DNA of 64,000 bases, taken from contig CM073591.1 in assembly GCA_037074705.1 (NCBI GenBank), positions 179,577,432-179,641,431 on the forward strand, read 5' to 3'. The stretch is from Zhengitettix transpicula (lineage: Eukaryota; Arthropoda; Insecta; Orthoptera; Tetrigidae). Under the pieces are notes generated by a model. The model searched no databases. It was not told where the DNA came from and was given only the letters and a program-made list of their open reading frames with translations. Below, piece by piece: positions 23,959 to 37,200 of this stretch (position 1 is the stretch's first letter; each line of letters starts with the position of its first letter). The position numbers and the translations under genes are program-made.

Positions 23959-24977
23959 GTAATAAACAATATAATAGGTCGTTTATTTAAATTAACGAGC
24001 CCCACGTTGAGGTAGCCATTTATGTAATAAATAAATATAAGGCTTTATTTAATTTAATTTTAATTTATTAACAAACAAAATATTTTTATTTTATTTTGTG
24101 GCAATAAAGATAATTACAACAAAATTTGAGATCTGGTTCTCTCAGGGCCTCTACTGGGATGATAATGAACACAACAAATTGATTTAAAATCTTATTAACA
24201 AACAGTTTACAATTTACCTAAACAATATGTCGATAGAATAAAATTAATTAAAAAGTAAAGACATTAACTCTGACTTTATCCTTTATCCTTTAATTTGCGT
24301 TTACAATTAATTAGTTTTGGTTTTGTGACTTACATCTGTCCAGCAAGTACCAGAATTCTCTTTGGTTTCGGAAGTACACTATTGCAAAATTATCCACTGA
24401 TTCTAAATGTCGACTCACAGATTTTACACTATTGAAGTCAAAATTGATAGGCTCCCAGGAACTCGGATGATCCTCCTGAATGTCAGCTATCTGACAGGAA
24501 TCCTATGATTCGTAGATTTATTAGTCCTTTTCTGATTTGGACATAAACTGCAACGTATCTCCTTGAAGATTTATTTTAACTGTTTATTCTTTCGGAGCGA
24601 ACTAACTTTTCTTTAGCTCCTTGCTACAGACTTAAACTGTCATCTTTACTATTTCGCTCTTTGCTGCTCACCAGAAAAAATTCATCTGTCCACAGCAATC
24701 TTTCAGCACCAATTCTATCCTAGCTGGCTGTAGACGTAAAAAAACTGACTTCCTTCCCTGGCTGGCTATAGACGTAAACTGACTTAGACTTTACTGGCTG
24801 GCTGTATTCGTAAAACTGCTCGACTTCCATGCGTGCAAACGCCATTTTGACTTTTTAACAAAAGCGGCTGAGCTTGCTTTTCCATTGTTGCTTTGTTCGA
24901 TCAGTCGCTATAATGGATTTATGAAACAATTCAAATTTTACGTCCAAACAATTAATGGCCTAATATATATTGGCATT

Positions 24978-25025
<48 letters not shown>

Positions 25026-27137
25026 AACATGACAATCAGTTGATGTTGGGACTCTGTTATATTGAATTTGCCTTGGCGGGTGGCACTTCTATCAACTAAT
25101 TTGTTTATTAACTTGATTCCTTAGACATCAAAATTAAAAATATATAATTTTTGTAATTTTATTTTTACTTTAACGAGACCGTAATAGGTAATGTGCAGAT
25201 TATGTAGGTAATTTGTACGGGATCCAGACGTTTGCCCAACAACAATATCCCGATTGACATTTGCCCGACAGGACAAAATCCCGTTTACCATTTGCCCGGC
25301 AGTACATTATTCCGATCGACGTTTTCCCGACAGGTCATTTTACCGAAGGGTCATTTTCCCGAAAGGTGAGTTTTTACGAAATAAAGCTTCATATTAATAT
25401 TGTACAAAACTTTTAAATAAAGTCATTCATTAATGCGTGGAACAATTTCAACCAAACTTGGTTCAGATATTACTTAAGATCCAGGAACAAAACCCTGCAA
25501 AATTAAGTTAACTCTAGCACCCCTATGGGTGGGGGTAGAAGGGGAGCGTTTTCAAAATACAAAATATTGGCGCCATGTAAATAGTTTACGTGATTTCTCA
25601 GATTCATAATGTAACTCTCAATGCTTTTAGTGTCGAATTTACAATTTAACCTCTATGGGTTGGGGTGGAAAGGGGTGATAATATTTTGATATCACCCGAT
25701 ATTGCTATGGAAAGCGGTAATATGGTACTCGCTTAGATTATTATGCATTGCAGCATGGTTAAGTTTAATAAATCTTGGCTGCCTATAAAAATAATTAGGA
25801 ATAAATATAATAACAATAATATCGAAATTAGTCATATATCCGTCAAAGTATTTCACTTCAATTCATAAACACGTGAGTCAATTTTAATAAAACTTGTACA
25901 TGAAGAATTTTTATTATCATGTATTACAAGGAACAATTAATATCGGAACTAAATACAGGCTTATTATTTTACGTCAGTTTACAATACAACAACAAATGAA
26001 CTCGGACTGCACTGTTGCCAACTTAAGTAAACTTGCACATAGTGCCAATGTTACATAAAAATTGAATTCAGTCCTAATTACGAACAGCACACTCGTAACT
26101 TATGATCCAGAATCAAACATAGTTGGGCTGACACAGCCGGGGGGCGGGGGGGGGGGTGGTTTTGGATGCACCGAAAAAAACGAATACCACCTTATTTATC
26201 TTCGAATAAAGGGTTTGGACTTCGCTAAGGTTAATTCAGTTATTGAGGATGCAATTTATGGGATTACAGTGCATTATTGTAATATTCTTTAAGGTATTTT
26301 TAAAGTCCAAAATGTTTGATTCCGGATACCATAACTAAAATCGGTGACTTCCAAAACACTCGATTCGACAGCAATCTTGGAAGTTATCGCAATTTTTTGG
26401 CACCCCTTTGCACCCCACCTCATACCTGTCCTCTTGCCTTTAAGGGATGAAATTCGACACTAAAATTATCGAGAGTGAATCTGAACAACCCTGTATACTA
26501 TTTATTTGGTAAAATATAGGCAGTTATCGAATATATTTTGTATTTTGAAAATGCCACCTTCTACCCCCACCCATTGGGGTGCTAGAGTTAACTTAATTCC
26601 GAAGGATTTTTTTCCTTGATCTTAACTGATACGTATATTAAGTTTGGTTGAAATTATTCGGGAAAATGACATGTCGGGATATTGATGTCGGGAAAACGTG
26701 CATCGGACACGTGGGTGTCGGGGTTGTGTACTAGACCCAATATGAACATTATGTTATTACTTTAACGAGCACCTAGTAGGTTTTGTGCAGATTATCAGGG
26801 TAATTTGAGAAATAAAAAACTTTTCGCACGTTAAAGTTAGTTAATTTGCACTTTAATAATAATAATTTTTATTGCAGAAGTTCTTGAGGACATCAAATAT
26901 ATTGCAATCATCAGTATAAACTATAACTAGTAAAGTAATAAATAATGATAATAATAATAATAATATAAAAAATGGAAATTACAAACAAAACATTACCATG
27001 TAGTTACACACATAGAAAATAGTAAAGTAAACGAATTAGATAAAACCAAATTGCATACATCAAAGTAATCAGCAATAGAATATATACAGTAGTGTGCATA
27101 TTCTTAACCACAGAATAACTGATTTCTGAACTTTATA

Positions 27138-27236
<99 letters not shown>

Positions 27237-27942
27237 TGTAATACTAATTAAGAAGGCCATTAATTGTTTCTATAAATTGGATTGTTCAACGGTACAAATT
27301 CTTAAAGGACAACAATGACGGCAAGCTATTTGTCGGCTAGCTTTGTTGTGACCTGCGCGCATTGTACGGAAGGTCAGTTGGTTGCAGTCTGGCGAATGTT
27401 GTGGTCGAGAGAGGGAGCGCTTTTAAGAGTACGAACAGCGTGGTCCAAGCTTAGTAATTCAACAGAAAGTCCTACTTCGGAATTTATCGCCCCATGGCGA
27501 CCTGTCTTCTCAAAGTAGACGGACCAACTGCAAATTTTACTACAGTTCCATTCTTTAAAATATCTTATAACTTTACTTTCATTAAAACGTCAATACTTCG
27601 GGTCCGACATCGGACGACCTCGCCTCATGGCGACGTCTCGCCTATCGAACACAGCCAGACCAATAATTTTTACTGACCTAATCTCATCCCCTCCACCAGG
27701 CTTCCACTATGAGAAATTGACATAGTCCGGTTTCCCGCAGGACACGATTCGGTCACCATTATTGCGGCGACAATACAATACACGAACAAAAAAACGTCAT
27801 TGAATGCTCACAATTCTTCTTTCTCACGGTACTCAGGGACTGCTCAAATATATTTTCAATTACATGGTCTTTATCTTACACAATAAACTTTATACTTGAT
27901 CAATTTTAAAATTATATTAATAATAACATATTCAATACTACA

Positions 27943-27979
<37 letters not shown>

Positions 27980-28198
27980 GAGTCATCTACAATTCAACTT
28001 TTCAATTAGAACAATGCCTTAATTACCAATTACTACATTACGGCCCAAATTCCGTTTGAGAAAGGAAATGTCTGGACTTTACTCTTCGAAAACTGAATTT
28101 TATTCTTTTCTTTCTTCTACAATTTTGCCCTAATTTGTCAGATCGCTCGGAAACTTATACCTGATTACCATTCATTTAAAAGTTTTACACATTTCCGT

Positions 28199-28233
<35 letters not shown>

Positions 28234-31200
28234 TTATTTATTGTAATAATTAAATATAATATGAATGTGGCGTTTCTAAATGAAAGAACTTAAGTGAAAA
28301 CTATTAAACAAGATTTATTAAAAAAGTTAAAACAAGTATAAAATACACAAAATATTTGGGATCTCAGAGTCTTGAACTGGGTTTGATAAATGGCAGAATT
28401 TATATAATCAAAATTACATTTACCTTTTATGGAAATCAATGCGTCTGAACATAGACGAAATTTGTTGCGGAAGAAATAATACTAAAGATTGAATTTAAAC
28501 AATTTTAATTTTATCAAGAATTAACAATCTCATTATATTGATAATTAAATAATTAAAGAACGATCTGACTTTTATCTTTTAAACACGGTTTACAATGATT
28601 TTAAAGTTTTTCTCTACTTACGGCCGCCGAGGTCTCATTTTTAGTTTTTCGTGCACAATTTTGGGGACATCACTGATTCTAAGTACTCACAGACTCTAAA
28701 TGTTCACAGGCTCTAATTGGTGTAGTTTGTTAGTTGGTTTAACACAAATTGGTTGGTTCTCGATGCTTTACTGCAACCCGGATTTGTGGATCTCGTGACT
28801 TTAGTTGGAAATGGACTTCATTGGTTTGTCTATGGCCAGCATGATGAATCTACGCTCGACCACCGAATACACACTAGTTGCTCTGTCTCCTTCCAGACTG
28901 AATATTGCTTTACTTTTTAATATTTGAAAGCATGTTTGTGACTGGACCACATTCTTTCGTTCTGACTGCCGACTGTAAAACTTTTCGTCTGGTCTATTCG
29001 CTGTCTGCTGCCCGACTGCACATTTCCTGACTGTTCGTTCGTCTCGTAAATTTTGAGCGCGTAAAACCTTCTCGACTGATCAACAATGTTTTCTTTGCCT
29101 TGCCGGTTTGTTGCGGCGTCCGCTCTATATCCACTAATAATGAGTCATCTACAATTCAACTTTTCAATTAGAACAATGCCTTAATTACCAATTACTACAT
29201 TACGGCCCAAATTCCGTTTGAGAAAGGAAATGTCTGGACTTTACTCTTCGAAAACTGAATTTTATTCTTTTCTTTCTTCTACAATTTTGCCCTAATTTGT
29301 CAGATCGCTCGGAAACTTATACCTGATTACCATTCATTTAAAAGTTTTACACATTTCCGTCAAATATTGGTGCAACTTATTATTTGTTTGAATATCCAAA
29401 TGGTCTAGATCCTACAATTTATTACGGTTTATAATTAATTGTGCATTCCTAAAAACTAATGCCATAAAATAAAATTAAAATAAAATTTTTTTTTAATATT
29501 TTTTTTTAAATAATTATTAATTAACTTAATTTAAATTCATTTAATTTATAATTAACATTCATCTTAAACATCTATGCTGTCTCTTAATCTGAAATAAGCT
29601 TTGACCTACTTTCTCCAGATGATGTCAGCTGTTCGTTTGTTTACATCTCCCTCTCCATGTTAACTGTCTCACATGACAGCAGAAAAGTGCCACGCCCCCT
29701 TTTCTTTAAACAACAAATGTTACTTAAAACATAACATCATCTACATCAACACAAAATTTAAAATTAACCACGTGACAGCTTTTACATGCCACGCCTCTCT
29801 TTCTCTGCATATTAACCTATGTTCAATCATCATCACAACATCTACTTCAATACTCAAATTAAATTCTCTCATGTGACAGCTAAACATGCCACGCCCCTTT
29901 TTCTCTTTTTCAAACATTTAGTTTACATCTCTTAAATTATCTTAAACTATTTCATCTTAATTCTACACTTTCTCCTCTATTTACACTAAACTTCTTAAAC
30001 ATGCCACTCCCCCTCTTCTCTGACATCAAAATCTTTAGTCTATCCTGTATCTCTAAATTCAAATATGCCTTGACCTGCATTCTGCCAGAATTCTCCAGCT
30101 GTTCCATGTTTACATTTGATCAGCTGTTCTTTGTTTACATCTTTTTCCCCTACTTTATTCACCAATGTTAAAATCTTATTTCCAAATTCTATGTTTAAGT
30201 AACATTTAATATATCCCACAACTTGTTTTAAATTCTTAAATCCCATCTGCTTTATCATCATCAATTTTATTTCCATATTTCTTAACGTTTTCATTGCCAT
30301 GCTCCCATCAGCTGTTCCCACATCATCTTTGTAAACAAACATTTCTATCATTTTCTGATTCAATATTCCTCCCTGTAATCCTTCTATTCTTTCATCATTT
30401 TCTATTTCATTTACATTTGCCACTATCTCACTACTTCATCTCACTACTTCATCTCCCTGCTCATCAACACCTTCAATACTTAACCCTTTAATCTCTCCTT
30501 TATCATCATCAGCCTTATGCTCCAACAAAATTCAATTCTTTTCACCTTTTCCATTAACTACCACTTCCATTTTATCTACATTTACATCATATTTCTCCTC
30601 CCATAACCCCACTTTATTTTCTACTTCCTTTCCACTAACTATCACTTCCATTTCATTAACATTTTCATCATATTTAACCTCCAATAATCCCACTTTAATG
30701 TTCTCAATAGTTTTATCATTGCCCTCCTTATTCTCTTGTCTCCATTCTATTAATTCTACTGCTAACCTCTCATAATTCCTCCTACATTCCACTTTAGATT
30801 CAATTATTTCGGCCTTTAATTCTACTATGTTTGCCTCATACCTATTTTTCAAATCTGTAATGTTTTCGTCTAGTTTTTCCCATTTCGTACCCATTTCTGC
30901 TAAATTTTTATCATTTTTCATACCCATTTCTGCTAAATTTTATTTAGTTGCTCCAATTTCTGATCATTTTTGATACCAATTTCTGCTAAATTTTTATTAT
31001 TTTCACTCAAATCAGAAATGTTTTTATTGATATCTGCTCAACTTATCTTTAAGTATTCTAATATCATCATACTTCCACTATCTCCTCCCACCTGTCTCTG
31101 GGAATTATTACCTCTAGAACCCATTTTCTCTACATTAAATTTAACTTAAAAAAAACTAAACTTAAGCTATTATCTTTAACTTTAAATGCACATTTAATCA

Positions 31201-34200
31201 TTTTTCTATCTTTTCAATAACCCTCTAACTTTCACACGCGTAAAATTCATTTCCAAAACAATTTGCATGCACATCCTATCCAAATTAAAATAATTTCTTG
31301 CACCAATATCGCTGTTAGTCAGATTTCGTTCTTTAATTATGATTCTGCCCTATTTATCAAAAATCGTGCCACACGTTGTTGCGCCAATTTGTAATATTTT
31401 AATTATAATAATGGCTGAATTTAACAAATGAAAAAAAACACAAATTTACTTTATATGTGAAATCAATGCGTCTGAACATAGTTGCGGAAGAAATAATACT
31501 AAAGATTTTAATTTTATCAAGAATTAACGATCTCATTTTATTGATAATTAAATAATTAAAAAACGATCTGTCTTTTATCTTTTAAACACGGTTTACAAAT
31601 GATTTTAAAGTTTTTCTCTACTTACGGCCGCCCAGGTCTCATTTTTAGCTTTTCGTGCACAATTTTGGGGACATCACTGATTCTAAGTTCTCACAGACTC
31701 TAAATGTTCACAGGCTCTAATTGGTGTAGTTTTTTAGTTGGTTTAACACAAATTGGTTGGTTCTCGATGCTTTACTGCAACCCGGATTTGTGGATCTCGT
31801 GACTTTAGTTGACAATGGACTTCATTGGTTTGTCTATGGCCAGCATGATGAATCTACGCTCGACCACCGAATACACACTAGTTGCTCTGTCTCCTTCCAG
31901 ACTGAATATTGCTTTACTTTTTAATATTTGAAAGCATGTTTGTGACTGGACCACATTCTTTCGTTCTGACTGCCGACTGTAAAACTTTTCGTCTGGTCTA
32001 TTCGCTGTCTGCTGCCCGACTGCACATTTCCTGACTGTTCGTTCGTCTCGTAAATTTTGAGCGCGTAAAACCTTCTCGACTGATCAACAATGTTTTCTTT
32101 GACTTGACGGTTTGTTGCGGCGTCCGCTCTATATCCACTAATAATGAGTCATCTACAATTCAACTTTTCAATTATAACAATGCCTTAATTACCAATTACT
32201 ACAATATATATATCATTTGGATAGGGGATAGAGAGATAGCATAGCCAACTTACCCAAAATCAACATTTGGTCCATATATTTACATTCCCTTTAAACCACA
32301 ATGCGACACCCAACCAACAATAACCATATAATAATAGATTTCTGCCTCATGAGAAAACATACTTCTACGATGTTTCTACTGTTATTAATAGATTAAGAGC
32401 ATTATTTTTTCTGTTTCCACAAACTGATGGTATAGAAAGTATAATTGTAAATCAATTAAACTTAAATAAACATAATTCAATGAGAGATTGTATTTGTAAT
32501 TACTTACCAGATGACGACCATCAGGATCATGGCAAAATGAAATTGCTGCATGTCCCAAATTATGAAGATCACCATATAAATTTCTGTTAACTGATAAAAT
32601 ACTTGATTCAATCATATTACCAAGAATATCAATTCCTTCCTTTTCTGTTAAATCTATAGGGTCTCTTCTTTCCTGAAAGCATATAAAATATTTAAATAAT
32701 TGAATTCTAATATTATTATTTTATCAACGATTAACTTATAAGAGAACAATCAACCATAATAATATATTATTTTAAGTACAATATTTCATACGATTTATAA
32801 ATAACGGTTTAATTTTTACTGTATATCAATTAAATTATGTCAATAAGATAGATAATAAATTATATCTTGAAGAAATGAAGTTCCTTTTTAATATTGAAAC
32901 CTATTTAATTGAAGAAATGAATTTTTATTTTTGCTGAATATAGTGATATTAATTCGTAAAATAAATTATCAACATATTAATGGATTTAAATATGTAACAT
33001 TTCAGATATAATCTATATTTCTATGTGTATTATATGTTTAATCTTCCTCTTGTTATAAATAAAGCAGTGTGTTTGTATATATATATATATATATTAATCT
33101 CATAATTAATCTCAGCGACATCCATAACTTTGATTTAGTCTCCAATCTCGGTTTTTTGCGCTATTTTTTATGAAATTCAGCTCCACTCAACCCACCATTA
33201 TTCTCTCATCCGAAGCCAATAGGGGTTGTAATTGTACACAGCATATATTAAAAAGTATTATGAAGATCATTGACCCCGCACAATATTTATTCAACGAAAA
33301 CAACGACAGGTAAATATTTTTTAATTTTTCTACCCCAACCAAACCTTTGGCGGTGTCTAGTTTATAAAAATAAACTTAGCGTCATCCATAACCTCGATTT
33401 GACTCAAATCTCAGTTGTTTTTTTATTTGTAACGCCCCTCTACCCCCTCCCCTAAGCGTGATCCACTCCTATCCCCAAACGGATTAAAATTTTTATAAAC
33501 AAAATCAGCATTAAAAACATCAATCTAATTCATCATGAAAGATATTAATTCAACGCAAATATCGGCAGTGTTTACATGTTTCAAAATATTCACCACGTCC
33601 ACCCCCAAACCAGGAGGCTAAATTGTAAATTGAATGTATTAATGTATTAATTATACTCAGCCATAACCCCGGATTTGACTCCAATCTCGGTTGTTCCGCG
33701 TTAATTTCTTGTAACGCACCTCCAACCCCACTCCAAGAGTGCTCATTTACCGTGCTGTAAGGGGTTGAAATTATACATAGGCAACATGTAGAGAACATTA
33801 TGAATCTCAGTGTGTCCGACGCAAAAGTCGACCGGTTAACACGTTTCAAAATATCAACTCCCATCCACCTCTGCCCAGCTCCTGCCACCGCCACCCTACC
33901 TCACGCGTTACTCAGGTTTTCATAAATAAACTCGGCGACATCCAATAACTTCAATTTTCCTCGAATCTCTGTTATTTTCGCGTTATTTTCTTGAAACACC
34001 CCTCCACCCCCAGCGTTAAGCGCCCTCCCTTCTCATGCCGAAAGGTGTTGAAATTATACACAAACATCATCGATAGAAATACTGTCAATTTCTTTTTTTT
34101 TTTTTTGAACAGTTAACTTATTTTAAATCTTCCACCCTCCGACCACCTCTATCCAAAACCTCCCACCCTAGCCCACCCCCGAACGTTACCCAGATTGTCA

Positions 34201-37200
34201 TAAATGAACTAAGCGACACCCATTACCTTTTATTTGACTCAAATCACGGTTGTTTACGCGTTATTTTCTTGTAACACCCCACCACCTCACCCATAAGTGT
34301 GCTTACACCTCATGCCGCAAATGGTTAAAATTTAACACAAACAACATCGGTAGAAATATTATAAACCTAATTAACCCTGAAAATATTTATTCCATACAAA
34401 TATCGACCGTTTAACATGTTTGAAAAATTTCAACCCCGTCGACGTTTGGGTTTTAATAGCCTATAGAATGTCAATAATAATCTCAGCGACATCCTTAACT
34501 TTGTATTTGAATCTAATCTCGGTTGCATTCACGTTATTTTCTTGTAATGCCCGTCCACCCCACCCTAAAGATTCTCCTTTCCCATGTTGTAAGGGGTTAA
34601 AATTATACTCAGATAATCCGTAGAAACACTATCAATCTCTTTGACATATATGAAATTTTCCACCCGTGTCCACACCCGCTCCTGGTGGTTGTAGACGTGT
34701 CTCACCCCGGCAGTGTTCGTCTCTTTGTCACAAAGAACACGTGTACGAAATTTGATGAAATTTGCTCTACGGGAGCAGATTTCTATAAGGAACATACACA
34801 CATACATACATACACTCATTTTTATTTATAAGATAAGATTTTCATACTTTATACATCGTGTAAACTCAAACCAAAATAATTCATATTTAAGATCACCAAT
34901 ATTATTATTTTTTTACATTTATGAACACATCACAGTGACTATGGTCAACAAAAGTTTCTAAATTTGTTTTTTTTCTTCAAATAAGTCAAAATGCATAATA
35001 TTTAAGAAATAAATTAGGTCCTATATGGCAATACCATTGACAATAGTCGACGATGTACATAAAAAATCATGTCTGTATACGGTAATTTGTCTTATAAAAA
35101 TTAATATATTAATTTCCTTACATTTACAACTTCACCGATGTGGATTGCTGTAAGTATTCTGTCCCTCCAACGTTCCAAGTCTTGAAGGTCAAATTCTAAT
35201 TGCTCTACCTCACGATTAATATCCTGTGAATATAATTCTATTAAAGATATTTCCCAGTCTCTACAAGGTGCTGACATAATAAAAAAATTGAAAATCTTAC
35301 TTTCAATTTAGCATGAGAATGTCGAGGTGGCCATATTCTACTGGCAACAAGGCTGTCCAATTTTGGAAAGTAGCCTTCCTTAATAGGCTCACGTAAGTTT
35401 AATAATCGTTTTACTCGATCAAGTTTATTACTCAGTCTCTCAAAGTTATACCTGCAAAATAAAATACAGAAACTTGTATGTAAATTTATAATTTTTGTGT
35501 GCATGTGTGTTTTTCAGGGCATTTATTAAACAAGATCGTTTCGGATTTTGAATTATTTCCACTTGGTTAGACCAAAAACTGACAAAATTTTACTAAAATT
35601 ACCGTCCAATTGTTTTGTAAAATTGAAATAACTGACTATCCATCACACACTTCCGAAAACTTTGTATGCCATGGTTTTTAAGTTTACTGACAATGTTGTT
35701 GAAACATTCGGCAAAGATACTATTTTGTGTTCCATTGGCTATAATAGAAGTAATTTGGAGAGTAATAGATAGGATCTAATGTTTTGGATAGGAAAAAAAT
35801 CTTTCTTCTGTCTGAATTTAGTAGGGTCTACTTCATTTGGGAGTACTCAAACTTACATGCCCAACTCTTTATTCTTAATATTATTCTCCTTGAAGATGTA
35901 CCACCTATGGTATTGGAATCCTTCTCCATTCTTCCAGACTGATATTTTTTTCTATTATAGACAATTTAACGCTTGATGACATTACCAAACTACTGCATCA
36001 ATATGTTAACTTCTAGTTACAAACATATTTTATTTAGTTAAGACAACATTCACACATAACTATTGAACATAACTAAATATTTTCATGACCATTATTTTGT
36101 AGTATTTTAAGCAATTCAGGATTGTAATTTATTATAAGTTGGAAGTACTGTTATTGTAATCTATTGTAAATTGGCATTACTGTATGTGTCAGGCAGAACA
36201 TATGACCGGGACAGTCAAGTTTCCGAGCTATGTACATTGCAACACGTCTGTAAATAAAACGTGTGCGAACTCTTCACTTGTTTAATCGCTATATTACAAA
36301 TGGCGACGCAGATAAAACGAAGACAAAACGTACATAAAACAAAAATAGAAGAGAACACACATAAAACAAGAATAGAAGAGGGATGAAGCAGTGATGAGTT
36401 GGCGAACATTAAATTGCAAAGAACAGTAAACATGTGAGTAGCATGAAACAGGGTAAGATGGTGGAAAAAAGTTGTGTTTTGAGGAGGATGTAATTCAGAG
36501 TTGCTCAGACCAGGAAGGTGAAATGTGTTTTTTGTGGAGTCTCTGATTCAAAGTTCCTGTCACCATATTTGATCATGTGTAATTAGGCAGCAGAGACATC
36601 TTATATTAAAGTCCTGGGTTTTGGAATTACGAGTCAACTGTCTGAAGTTTATTGTCTATTGGCATATTTATGCAATTATCAAAGTTTTAAAAACAACGTT
36701 AATCAACACTTAAGAGAAGGAAGTGATTTGTGTCTGAAAGCTACAACATCCATTAAATTCAGTGAAATATGGCCTGCCTGTGATGTGTTTAACAAAAATA
36801 TTGAGTGAGATCGAGCCCAGACGAACAGCAAAGGGTAAAGTAACAAAAAATAATTTTTTTAATTATTAACCTAATGTGTAAATACAATTATCGTCAGATA
36901 TCGTATTTCAATAATTATTTAAGTTAAGAATTTTTTGCATTGTAAGTTTTTAATTGTTATTTTGTAACATTCTTTATTGGAAGCCTGATAGGCGGCCCTG
37001 AAATTTAATCCGTGGCACATTACCAACTTGTAAAATAAATTTCAATTGTGATAAGAATTTGTTTTATTAAATTAACTTTGTGTTATATTTTGAATTCTAG
37101 TTTTTCATTTAAAATCCTATCATTTCAACTTTTAATTTGTTCATTTAAAATCTAAATTAATAATTTAATTATTACATTTTGTGCTTCAACGTGAGGTTTA

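Noticed and set aside
25218..25400. Repeated CCCGA motifs as a CRISPR array
   Set aside because: Repeat units are short and variable, spacing is irregular, the genome is eukaryotic, and the motifs are mirrored at the other end of a foldback element.
26062..26292. Gly-rich small protein ORF
   Set aside because: The Gly run comes from a poly-G tract in the foldback element centre, with no other support.
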